Under the pieces are notes generated by a model. It was not told the origin of the DNA. It worked only from the letters and a program-made list of their open reading frames with translations, and made no database searches. A DNA stretch of 64,000 bases from Phlebotomus papatasi (taxonomy: Eukaryota; Arthropoda; Insecta; Diptera; Psychodidae). Below, in pieces: positions 21,568 through 31,661 of the stretch. The stretch's first letter is position 1, and each line of letters starts with the position of its first letter. The stretch spans positions 868,001 through 932,000 of the forward strand of contig NC_077223.1 in assembly GCF_024763615.1 (NCBI RefSeq), read 5' to 3'. Made by a program: the position numbers and the translations under genes.

Positions 21568-22480
21568 TTCCAAATGCCATGCAATATTCTTCACAACTAG
21601 TCTTTTATTGAATAAGTTTTTCTGTGTTTTTTTTTTCACTTAAATTTCTTCTTTGTATAATACCTGTATTTTTCTTTTTGGATCAATATGAAGTTCTATC
21701 GATACATAATCTTGTTGGTTTTTTATTCTTTTGCTATATTCTAACATGGGTGGAACGTGTAAATCGTAAAAAATCAAAAAAGTTTAGTGAAAGGACTGAT
21801 TTTTACAAATTTGTAGTTTTTACTGTGAAATTTGTTGAATTTTCATCTAAACTTTGTAATTTTGATAAAATAAGTTTGTGACGTTTCTTTATTTAGTCGA
21901 TTAGGAAATTTTTCTTCATAAATTTGTGGTTAAATTCTAAATTTATATCACGAAAGTTTGCTAAACATTTGCAAATATAAATTTAAACTTTATTATATTT
22001 TTTTTTAAGTATGAAAGAATATTCATACTTTATTAATTTTAAAGCATTCAAAAATTTTTAAGGGTTAAAAAACAACTTTTAACCCTGAAATAAGTGCTCT
22101 TTTTAATATTATGCATTTATGTCGGACCTAACCTCGCAAAAATGATACAACTAAAGGAAATTTCCAAGTAAAGTACAGAATTACTTTTTTCTATTATTCA
22201 ATATTCTTCAATTTTTCATTTATTTCTTAATTTAACAAGTGCCTCAGACCATAAAATATGTGAATAACTTTTAAGGTTAATTTTTTATAACCTAAAAATT
22301 TTCCTATTAACAGAATGGAAAGATAATAAGGCTCATTATCTAAATTTGCTAATAGAATAAAAGAATTAGAATATTTTATGATTAAAATGAACATCATTTG
22401 AAATGAAAAGGTCTTGAAAAGATGTAGTAAAAGACTTTTGTAATAGCTACTTGGAGGTTATGTTTAACATAACCTTTCAT
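21568..22480. other. AT-rich downstream DNA, nothing recognised
   Basis: Contains T-rich sequence and an AGGTTATGTTTAACATAACC palindrome at about 22456-22477. The open frame at 21624-21881 is Phe/Lys-rich noise. Confidence 0.4.
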
Positions 22481-22484
22481 ACTA

Positions 22485-22700
22485 CCGTGAATGTAGGTCA
22501 CTTTGCTTTTCGAGGATGATTTGATGACTTGCCCTCCTGCTGTTCATAAGTTTTTCTTTAATTCTAGCATTTTAAAATGGTCTTCATCGATTGCACATGA
22601 TAGATCGGTTCGATGAAGACCATCGTTAAGGCGGGGAAGATTACCCACAACTTCAATAATTAACTTCTCAGCTAAATAAGAATAGGGGAAAGTACTTTCC
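22485..22700. repeat. Foldback-type repeat with CCGTGAATGTAGGTCACTTTG end
   Basis: The left end resembles the element at about 46590-46805 (ACCGTAGATGCAGGTGACTT). Both share the phrase TTCRTAAGTTTTTCTTTAAT. Inside, GGTCTTCATCGA pairs with TCGATGAAGACC. Ends are not well defined. Confidence 0.45.
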
Positions 22701-22752
22701 CTTCGAACGTTCATGCCTTCGAATAACGTGAATTTTCTTTTAGTTTTCCTAA

Positions 22753-23009
22753 CACTGAGTGAGAGAAATCCGAAAAAGTTAAAATAACTTTCTGGAAATG
22801 TTAATTTTACCCTGAAGTATTGATCTGAAATCGGTGCAAATATTACGCTTTTTAGGTGTATTATGGCTTAAAGTTACCCTTTTTTCATGTTGATTTTACC
22901 CTTAAAAGGTGTAAAATTAACATTAAAAAATGTTGATATATTTTTACACCCAAAAAGTGTTAAAGTTAATGACGAAAAAAAGTTAATCGCAGCCTCTTTT
23001 TTTTCAGTG
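22753..23009. mobile_element. MITE, CACTGAG...CAGTG family, copy 1
   Basis: Begins CACTGAGTGAGAGAAATCCG and ends CTCTTTTTTTTCAGTG. The inner halves are mirror-related (GGTGTAAAATTAACATTAAA against TGTTGATTTTACCC). It aligns along its whole length with the copy at 27149-27685. Confidence 0.75.
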
Positions 23010-23242
23010 TAAGAGACTTATACATTTCTATTAAATATTAGTTGACTTATCATTAATTGTTGATAATTCCGTGATAATTTAGTGTAAATCTCTTACGAAA
23101 AATAAAAGAAATTCATCGTATTCGAAGGCGAAAAAAAAACCGTTGAAGCTTTGTGTTTTCGACTATGTAAAATTTTCATTATGTTAAATTAAACTTTTTT
23201 ATGCTAAAGAAAATACGTGCATGATCGTATGCCAAAAACCAT

Positions 23243-23532
23243 TACAGTAGACTCTCTCAAATTCGGGCATTTGGGACTGAAATGTCACCCGAATTAGCAA
23301 GAAATTAGGGAGAGATTTTTTGTTAATCTGCAGTCACATATTAAAGTTTACATGCTCATATTTACTGCAAATTTTATTAAAAAAAAACCCTCAATAATGC
23401 AAAATCACATCATAACTAAGATAAACTTGAATAATATCAACACACCTTTTTTTTAATTCAACTGCCACCCGAATTAAAAAAGAGATCGACCTTACAAGAG
23501 CCGAATTAGCGAGAGTCTACTCGTCTACTGTA
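23243..23532. mobile_element. pogo-like MITE, CAGTAGACTCTC family
   Basis: Starts TA-CAGTAGACTCTCTCAAATT and ends GTCTACTG-TA. The end is doubled (GAGAGTCTACTCGTCTACTG). Inner words CGGGCATTTGGG and CACCCGAATTA match the 54212-54553 copy. Confidence 0.8.
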
Positions 23533-23586
23533 TTTTTGCTTATCAATCGATAAATGCAAAATCACAGATTCAGATTCAGATTCAGG

Positions 23587-24508
23587 TCAAAAACGGCATT
23601 GTGCAAGTTAATCAAATTTTAGTATGTTGTAGTCCAGTCTAGGACGTTTCCAAAATGGTGCGTAAGTGCGCTGTGGTTTCAATAGAACCGGAGATATGAT
23701 GGGTCAAAGTTCACGAAATTCAAAAAATCATATCTCCGGTTCTATTTGACCGATTTTGATGAGTGAGGTTTTAAACGAAAGATCTCACCAAATTCTACAA
23801 CTTTCTAGAACACTTTAACTTCGTGGGACCAACACCAGGGGCGCCACAGTCGAAAAACCAATTTCAATATCACATAACCTCAATTATCTCGACTGTCGCT
23901 GAACCGATTTTGATGATTACTTCGATATAATTGTAGAGAACATTTGTCTCTATATTTCGTCCATACATCATTTTTCGATCAGATAATGCGATCTGTCCGA
24001 TTTTGTCGTTTAATTGTGAAAAAATTGATTTTTCCCATAATAACGCTTTGAAACCACTCAGATGCCAATTTGACTGCCTCTACTCCACAAAGACACTTAA
24101 AATAGGGTTTTAAATGGAAAGTCTCACAAAAGACAACAATTCTTTGATATAGTTGAAGTTCATCAAATGAACACTTGGGGCGATCTGGTCGAAAAAACGA
24201 GTTCAGAAACAAACAACCTCGATTATCTCGGCTTCTGATTAATCGATGAGATCAAGTTCTACGGAAAAATTATAGAGAACATTATGGTCTACATTTCACC
24301 CATATATCACTTTTCTGTCACTCCATCCCAATCTTTGATATTTTGGTTTAAATACAAAATTTGTATAATTTCACGAATTTGATTCAAAATAACTGAATGG
24401 CGTACCGCAACTTCAGCCGAGACTTCAGCTCTAAATCGAATTTGCATGCATTCCGAGTTAGCTCACATTAAGAATCTCACCTACATAAGCCGGTTAGGAT
24501 TATCTGTC
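23587..24508. repeat. Truncated copy of the 1.8-kb repeat
   Basis: From CAAAAACGGCATTGTGCAAG to GGTTAGGATTATCTGTCC this matches 56206-57114 with few differences over about 0.9 kb, by eye around 95%. The left 0.9 kb of the long copy is missing. The open frame at 23979-24212 is not a gene. Confidence 0.85.
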
Positions 24509-24738
24509 CCTTTTTCAACCGATTTGGTTAAATTTGGATATTTTCGAAAGGTCTTGAAATTGTTAATGAATCGGTAATGTAATCGTAACTGTAATCTTTC
24601 TCGAAATTACTTTTTTTTTTATTTTTCCATGATTGTAACTCGTGCCACAATATTCTGAAATGCGCACTTCTTTACAAATTCTCGATTTTAGAATGGTTTA
24701 TTGAATTATGAATCACTTTAATTGGTAAAAAGATAATT

Positions 24739-25240
24739 TCGCTCCTTGGAAATTACAAGGGGCCAACTCACTTTTTGGCGATTTTGAGGTTTTGATGCAT
24801 TCAGACAGAGAATTTAATAAAATTTCAGATGATATGAGTCAATAAATTTCGTTATTAGAAAAGTTTTTCAAAATTTGACTCTTTATGATTGCTTGCGCGG
24901 TTTTGTTTGAAGTCAAGGGGCACAAAATAGATTTATCGTTCAAATTTTTGTGAAACAAGGGACTAACTCAAGCAAGTTGATCCCGTGTCATTCTAATTTC
25001 ATGAAAATTTGCGCATCATTTAGAATGACAAAGAGCTAACTCATAAAAAAACATATTTTGAAAGGTAAAAATATGTATGTTTCGATGTTTATAATAATGC
25101 TCATACAAATAGAAAAAAATTAAATTGTTTTTAATAACATACTTAATTGAGATAATTATTTATACAAAGTTGAATCTTTCATGCTGTCTCCTGAAAAATG
25201 GCTCAGATTGAGTTGACCCCTTGTAATTTCCAAGGAGCGA
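24739..25240. mobile_element. MITE with 31-base TCGCTCCTTGG terminal repeats
   Basis: The left end TCGCTCCTTGGAAATTACAA and the reverse complement of the right end agree over about 31 bases with one or two mismatches. The interior is AT-rich and non-coding, 502 bases in all. A single-ended fragment is present in PolD1 intron 3. Confidence 0.8.
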
Positions 25241-25383
25241 TTTGTGGAGGGTTCTACCTCGCGAATTCAAACATCTTTAATCTTTAATCTTTTTTTCTAT
25301 TTTATTTTTTTTTATGAAAAAAACATTAAAAGATAGAAATTTTGAAGCTGTTTCTTGTTTTGAAATTCAGTCCCTGTTTTATA

Positions 25384-25497
25384 GCCTCTACACACTGGAG
25401 AAATTTATGTCCATATTGAAGCAAATTGGTTACGCTTATATAGGAAAAAATTGTCAAATATAGACATAAATTTCTCTAGTATGTAGAAGCCATTAGA
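25384..25497. mobile_element. Short foldback MITE (CTCTACACACTGGAGAAATT)
   Basis: Arms GCCTCTACACACTGGAGAAA and TTTCTCTAGTATGTAGAAGCC are inverted, with TTATGTC/GACATAA continuing inward. It belongs with 13375-13520 and 52165-52312. Confidence 0.6.
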
Positions 25498-26055
25498 GAA
25501 CTTTTGTGGTTTTCGTTGTTGAATTCACTTCACTATTCATAAAGTAATTCAATCAAGATCAGTTTATTACATTGAGCCACTTTTTCACTCAACAAAACTT
25601 TTTCAAATTCTTTTTTTTCATAACGATAGCACCTTTCAGGTTTTCAGAAAAGTGAAAATAATTATTTGTCTTGACAAACTTTGTTGAAACAACAAAACAA
25701 TCTTCACCACAAACAATCAATTCGAACTGATTTGAGGAGATTTTGCAAGTTCACTTAATTTACAAACTTTTTTGAATTTTTACGATTTATTTTCTCAGTG
25801 TAGCACATTGTGGAATTTTACATGAAGTTTTACAATTACTTAAGTACTAACATATCCTCTTTATTATCTCTGCCTTATCTACCATGTAAAATGACTAGAA
25901 TATATTTTTTTTAGAGAGGATCTCTTTTCAAAGGGTTAACACATCCCTTTCAGTAGGTTTTATCCTCACTTTTTGTCGATTACTTTTTGGTTGATTGAAA
26001 CATATACAGTGTATGTTTCTTTTTTCCGGGGATGAGTAACATCCACAGATGAAGA

Positions 26056-26472
26056 TTAAAAGGGGAGACCGTGCATTCGGCCAACAAGACGGTCCTTCAG
26101 TGCACGAATGAAATTACTGTCGGCCGGGAAGCCTTCATTGATGAGAAATGAGATGGTTTCTCTGGCGCACATGGCAAAACCCAGTGATTCAGCATCCACG
26201 GAAGAGCTATTTATCTCTCCGTCAATCTCACTGGACTGGTCATCTTCAGAGTCTGTGAATGAATCATCCCCAGAATGAGCTTCATCGTCGGACGTCCCAT
26301 GAGAAATGATGGTCTGAATAAGTTCAATCTTCTTCAGTGCTTCACGCAGAAAAACACTTCGTGATATCTCACGTCTTTCACTGGGTTCATCATCCTCTTT
26401 GGGCACTTTTGCCTCACAAATATCCTCAACTGAGTGTGATCTCTTCAGATTCTTCACCACTTTTGTTGCCAT
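26056..26472 (-). CDS. Acidic 138-residue protein with Orange-like C-terminus, no bHLH
   Basis: This intact single-exon frame runs from ATG at 26472 to TAA and is markedly GC-richer than its flanks. The N-terminus is basic (MATKVVKNLKRSHSVEDICE), followed by a helix-prone segment (RSVFLREALKKIELIQTI, about 39-56) and an acidic Ser/Asp linker (61-95). The C-terminal 42 residues read LGFAMCARETISFLINEG... ALKDRLVGRM. Gly-Phe, the central Cys, Glu, Phe-Leu and final Leu-x-x-x-Leu follow the spacing of the Orange domain of Hairy/E(spl) repressors. No bHLH precedes it and no WRPW follows. If truly Orange-like, it might dimerise with or titrate Hes-type factors; that is inference. An initiator-like TCAGT lies 80 bases upstream. 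It could also be an unrelated fast-evolving nuclear protein. Confidence 0.8.
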   Translation of the reverse strand: MATKVVKNLKRSHSVEDICEAKVPKEDDEPSERREISRSVFLREALKKIELIQTIISHGTSDDEAHSGDDSFTDSEDDQSSEIDGEINSSSVDAESLGFAMCARETISFLINEGFPADSNFIRALKDRLVGRMHGLPF

Positions 26473-26546
26473 CTAATTTATTTTAGCTTCTTAAGCCCAC
26501 CCAAAAAAAAAGACTCTCTGGCCAGGCGTTCCGTGCAGCACAAGAA

Positions 26547-26557
26547 CACGACTGACT
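26547..26557 (-). promoter_or_regulatory. Initiator-like site of the Orange-like gene
   Basis: The minus strand reads GTCAGTCGTG, containing the arthropod initiator TCAGT with a probable start near 26553. The 230 bases upstream are GC-richer than the flanks and contain a CAGCTG E-box near 26715-26720. The plus-strand open frame at 26533-26775 falls in this promoter zone and is not regarded as coding. Confidence 0.4.
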
Positions 26558-27148
26558 TAGGTGAACAAAGTCAGATGGTTCATGCGGTGTCCCTCTTTCT
26601 TTCACCCAGAAACTCAGCCACGGAGGGCCAGAGAATCGTGAACACAGGGCGAAGGAGGGTTACGGCAGAGGCACCAACTGCACAGAGCCCCTCTGAATTT
26701 TGCCGGATAATGCGGCAGCTGCACGCTTTTGATACTCAACGAGACAGATGCACTTTTGTTACACACGACCAATAATGAATTGGCCATCGCTTAATTCTTA
26801 TTCTCTCTCTCTTCCTCATATCTTTTCTGTTTTTTAGTGCAAATATAGTCCTTAATAACTTTAATGAATTACTATTGTGGATTTGCCTTTGAATATTAAA
26901 TAAAAATTTTAACTTAAACAAATTTAAAAATACCATAACTGCCATTCGCATTAACCCTTCATTGACGAATAAGACCGATTGATCTTTAAATAAAATACTT
27001 TTTCAAAATTGTATTAATCACCCGTATTTTAAAAAACATACAGTCAAGTGTGCTAATCCGGGCGCTTCGCTATATGGATCATTTATGACTAATCCACTTA
27101 AAATAATATTTTTATTTATTTTTTTTGTTTCCGTAATATAATCACTAC

Positions 27149-27685
27149 ACACTGAGAGAAATCCGAAAAACTTAAAATAACATTACTGAAATTTTAATTT
27201 TACCTTGCAGTATTGATCGGAAAACGGTGTAAATATTACCCTTTTTAGGTGTATTTGGGGTTAAAGTTACCCTTTTTATGTTAATTTTACCCTTAAAAAG
27301 GTGTAAAATTAACATTAAAAAATGTTGATATAATATTTTTACACCTAAAAAGTGTTAAAGTTATAAGAAAAAAAAATCGCACCAGGGGCCCCTCAAGCCT
27401 AATAAAAAATGAAGATATTTTTCACTTTTCCTTGTAAAAATTTTGCAGATATTGCACCGCGACTTAAACAAATTTGCTCCTAGTTCTTGTATTATTTCGG
27501 CGAGCATTATAAAATATGTATTTTTAGATAGCTTTTAATGCACGATTTCGAAATATATCAGACTGATAAGTCAATTCTCTTTAGGAAGAAACTTGGCCAA
27601 TAGTCTTCAGTGCCTCTATGCAAAAACGTATGGAAAAATGAAATGTCGAGAGGCCCCTGATCGCACCCTCTTTTTTTTCTCAGTG
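27149..27685. mobile_element. MITE, CACTGAG...CAGTG family, copy 2, split by an insertion
   Basis: It aligns with 22753-23009 up to 27382, is then interrupted by a second element (27383-27659), and resumes with the CACCCTCTTTTTTTTCTCAG end. The insertion explains its greater length. Confidence 0.78.
27383..27659. mobile_element. Nested CAGGGGCC MITE, hAT-like
   Basis: Ends CAGGGGCCCCTC and GAGAGGCCCCTG are inverted. The host sequence ATCGCAC is present on both sides, a 7-base (possibly 8) target duplication. CAGGG ends with a duplication of about 8 bases fit hAT elements. Confidence 0.78.
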
Positions 27686-29020
27686 CAGTAACATAATATA
27701 ACTATTCAAGTTTGAGAAAAAGCAAAAATAATATTTATATCCATTAAATAAATGAGTGCAATCGACTCATTTCAATCTTGTGCCAGTTGGGTTCTTCACT
27801 AAAGTTCACTAAAAGTTCACTAATGTTTAGTGAAGGTTCTTCACTAAAGTTCGCTAATGACAGCTGGTTGATTGAAAACATTTATTGTTATTTCCTTGTG
27901 AAAAAAAGTATTTTAAATCCAAAGATTTAATTAAAAGTGAATTAGCGAAAAGGCGACCCAGTTAGAGCATACTGACTTATTTCAGTATTATCATTATTTT
28001 ATAAATTTTCGTTAATATTTTTGATAATTCTTTTTTAAATTATGTTTCTGAATGAAGCAGCGAATAATTCTATGCATTTAGAAGGAATAAAAAATAATTT
28101 CATCAGTCCAAAAACAAGCGTTTAAGTAGCTCTCTTCGGGGATTAGCAACTAAACAAAGAGTCAAAATGAGCTCAAACTTTCAAAAGATGTTATTAAGAC
28201 TATTACCGAGGACACTATAGCACTTTTAAATAAATAAAACCTTTATTGTCGCTGTAAATGTGATTTTTGTGAAGACCACCTGGAGGCGGTCTTACCCGTT
28301 AGAGGGTTAATTTAACTAAAATTAGCCAGAAATATGAGATAAATGTTAGACAAAACGAATAAACAACAGTCACTTGGATAACATGGTCGATTTATGAAAA
28401 ATTCAATTGTGAAAAGGTACACTTTTGATTTTTCTGAGAAATAAACAAATTAAAATTTATGGATATGAACAGATTTTCGCTTTATTTGGAGCAAAATTAA
28501 CTAAATAATGAAACTGAAGTATAGAAAATATATAAATATACTAATTTAGTACTGTATTTATCATGAAAACAGTGACGTTTCCATTTCGAATAGCGAAAAA
28601 TCTCCATTTGAAGCAGATTTTGAATTAGCTTAATTTACCCTAGCTAAAAAAGGTAGGGTTTTCTGCATATTTTTTGCTGAAAACTCTACCATTTTCAGCT
28701 AACTATGCTCACTGGGCTGATTTTTGGAGATCCTTTAAAGGGTTAATCTAATTTATCCTAATTTTCTCTAGATTTGGAAGAGGTTTTGTATGGCTCATGA
28801 TTCATGAAAAATATTCACAAACGTAGATAATGATGTAATGCTTTCTACATGTTGGCGTTTACATTCACTCGTTGTACATGCATTAACTTTACAAGAGATA
28901 ATTTACTTAACATCAAACATTTTATTTTGAGAACCGGTAAATTCAATTTTGTGTTAAATTTTGGGGGTAATGATTTCTGCTAGAAGTCTTTAGATCAGGA
29001 AAATTTAATAAAAATTAATT
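27686..29020. other. AT-rich intergenic DNA with small repeats
   Basis: A local tandem of GTTCACTAA/GTTCTTCACTAAAG words occurs at about 27790-27855. Otherwise I see no gene, RNA or well-bounded element. Confidence 0.4.
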
Positions 29021-29027
29021 TCTTATG

Positions 29028-29290
29028 TGTCTGGCACAACTCTTAGTTAGATCAGGAAAATTTCGTCAAATCGAAATTCACATCAACTTCTTAAACATTT
29101 TACAATATGTCTATCTCACTCTTTCGGATTCTTCTTCTTTTTTTTGAACATCATACCAAATTAAATTTGGTTCAATCGAATTTTGAGTACGAAAGACTGA
29201 AATAGACATCTGAAAAATATTTGAGATAGAAAAGGATATTAATTTTGATTTCATAAATTGTTCACGATCCAAAAGGTGTGCCGGAAAATT
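29028..29290. mobile_element. Palindromic MITE, GGCACA..TTTTAGATCAGG arms
   Basis: The left arm (GTCTGGCACAACTCTTAGTT) and right arm (CCAAAAGGTGTGCCGG) mirror each other. It has the same GTCTATCTCACTCTTTC inner palindrome as 14199-14464. Confidence 0.72.
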
Positions 29291-29512
29291 TCATAAAATT
29301 AAAATTTTCTTCCCTTTCTATATCAATTCTTTTGAATACGTCTATAATCGCACTCTCCCTGTTCTTATGAACATTACACCAATTTCAATTTAGTTCAACA
29401 TAATTTGAGGTGCATAAGACTGGGATAGACATATTCAAAATGTTTGAGAAAGAAAGGGATGTGAATTTTGGTTTTATAAAAATTTTCCTGATCTAAAAGA
29501 TGTATCGGAGGC
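29283..29512. mobile_element. Second palindromic MITE of the same family, abutting the first
   Basis: Runs from the shared GTGTGCCGG word to GATCTAAAAGATGTATCGGA. A third, half copy follows at about 29570-29680. The cluster of two and a half copies suggests repeated insertion or unequal exchange. Confidence 0.65.
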
Positions 29513-30722
29513 ATTAGCATTTAAATTAAATTGACCTTAAACTGAATAAGTTATGATGTTCAACAGAAGAAGAAGAGTGCGAAAGAATGAGACATATGCT
29601 AAGCGTTCGTTTGATAGAGAAAGAGATATGAATTTCGATTTCATGAAATTTTCCTGATCTAAAAGGTATCTCTGCAGCAATATCCCTAAAATTCAATTCA
29701 CAAATGAATTTGCACGCATTCTAAATTGCAATGCAAATTCCAGGGACTCAAATATTTTAAAAAGTCTGTTTAGTGTCTCGTCTTGAAGATAATATTCCAA
29801 TAAATCGCCTAAATTTTATTCGTACCTATTTTAAATGATTCATGTGTAACTAAAATGCAAAGACAAAACATGAAAGTCTATTTATATTGAGGTAATTCTG
29901 AGAAGGGAAAGAAACATTTGTTTTCTTCAGCACAAAATATTTTTGTGCGTTCGCTATTATCAATAAATTCAGCTTTATCTACTTTCCAAGAAAATTTCTT
30001 TGCATTTGATAAGGCACTAAAATGTCTTTCAAATGTTTTTTTTAATTGTTGAACACAAAAAGTAATATAGGAAACATTCCAAAACATTGACAATTGGTCA
30101 GATTAGCGTAACATTAAATACATCTCCAAACATGAAAAAAAAATCAGGAAAGGGAATGAAAGTTCCTGCAGTGAAGATTACTAGCAAACCATTTTTTTTC
30201 AACATTTTGTAAAAGAACATGGAAAATAAGGCGCGAAGAACTGCGTCAAGAGACTCATAAGAAATTAAACAAGTATAAAACTTTTGAAACTTTTCCCTAG
30301 CGAGAAAGTTCATTCGGCATCAATGCTTAATTTATAAAAGACAGTGATATGTTTGTATAGCATCTTCTGGTAGATGAGATTTTATTGCTGTAAGGCAATG
30401 AGAAAGCAAAAAAAAAACCTTCGAGTTTTCACTATTGTATTTCCGCTCTATGAAACAGAAGGAATCACATCTTCTGACCGGTAAATGACCTAAAGGGCCA
30501 AATGGTCAAAGAGGGTGACTTTAAATCTTTGCAATATCGCTTCAGAAGTTGACTAGAAAGACATTTTTCTGGCTTATCCTGAAATTCGCTCCTGTTTTTC
30601 TTTGCCATTTACGATTACATTTCATTGACCTTGAAATTGTTTTTTTGGAGCTCTCAAGGTCAATGAATAAGCAGCCTTTGAGGACGAATTCATCAAACAA
30701 TTCAATCAAAACGAAAAAAATG

Positions 30723-31320
30723 TAGGGGAAACGGCATATCGTAAGTTATTGGCGCCAAAGAACGTTTTCCAAAAAAGAACTGAACTCAAGGAACATCAAG
30801 GAACTCAAGTCCCAAAAGGATTGCACCCCCTAATGCATCCGGAGGGTGTCCATCTCCATGACTTTCTTATAGTATCAGGAAGTTTACAGAGTTTCCCAGA
30901 TCGTGCTTTTTGTTGGAAAAACGCCTCTGGGAATAAGGTTGCACTTGAGGTTGCAGGGATTTAGAGTATATTCCATGCATGAGATTGCACTTGAGATATT
31001 ACGTAAAGAAAAGCGGTAGCTCCTATTAGCTGGAAATACCGAATTATCTAAAAAAAATATGTCCCAAACATTCCTTTTCTTGTCCCAAATTGCCCTGGAT
31101 CGAGGTTGTTAGGGACAAAACTACAGATTAAACATTTTGCCTTCTCCAAGAAAGCCAATTTATCTTTTAATCACAATTAATCAGTGAAATCCTCTTATTA
31201 AAGTCAATACCTGTGAATATTCTATGGGCCATATAAAGTTCTTAGACTTCTTGGCTCTTTGGAATAATGCCTCAAAATCATAACACGAAAAAGTGTCCCA
31301 AACCTCCGCGTTCTCCCCTA
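30723..31320. mobile_element. TA-flanked element with TAGGGGA termini
   Basis: Starts TAGGGGAAACGGCATATCG. The reverse complement of the end reads TAGGGGAGAACGCGGAGG. Inverted GTCCCAAA/TTTGGGAC words lie inside. It is non-coding, 598 bases. Confidence 0.55.
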
Positions 31321-31544
31321 CTCTGCTTTTGTCATAGCTCTCGATCGAAAATTCCTCAGAACTACAGAGTGATGATTGAAAAATTTGGCTGCATGAAATG
31401 GACCTTGAATATTTGAGGTTAGGATTGAAGTAACCTCAAATTTTTTAAATTATCCTTCTGAAAATGGAGTTTAAATTGCGTGTTTGTATTAAAATCATAA
31501 TGAAAATAGAGATCGTTTTAAAAGATACGTTATTCTGTAGGAAA

Positions 31545-31660
31545 ACGCTTTCAAGCTTCGCACATACTCTGGCTTCGGACGCTTCATATTTTTTCCATGT
31601 TCCTTTAATAAATGGGAGGAATATGAAGTGTTCGAAACCAGAGTATGTGTGAAGTCCCTT
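31545..31660. repeat. Small foldback (CACATACTCTGGCTTCGGAC arms)
   Basis: CACATACTCTGGCTTCGGAC pairs with GTTCGAAACCAGAGTATGTG, and CTTCATATT with AATATGAAG. About 115 bases; no coding frame of interest. Confidence 0.65.
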
Positions 31661-31661
31661 A

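Noticed and set aside
21271..21639. 122-residue minus-strand frame over the small two-frame locus
   Set aside because: It is antisense to a better-supported spliced plus-strand locus and its codon use is the mirror of that frame.
26533..26775. 80-residue plus-strand frame upstream of the Orange-like gene
   Set aside because: It lies over the promoter and 5' UTR of the minus-strand gene. The GC-rich composition explains the open frame, and the residue pattern suggests no protein.
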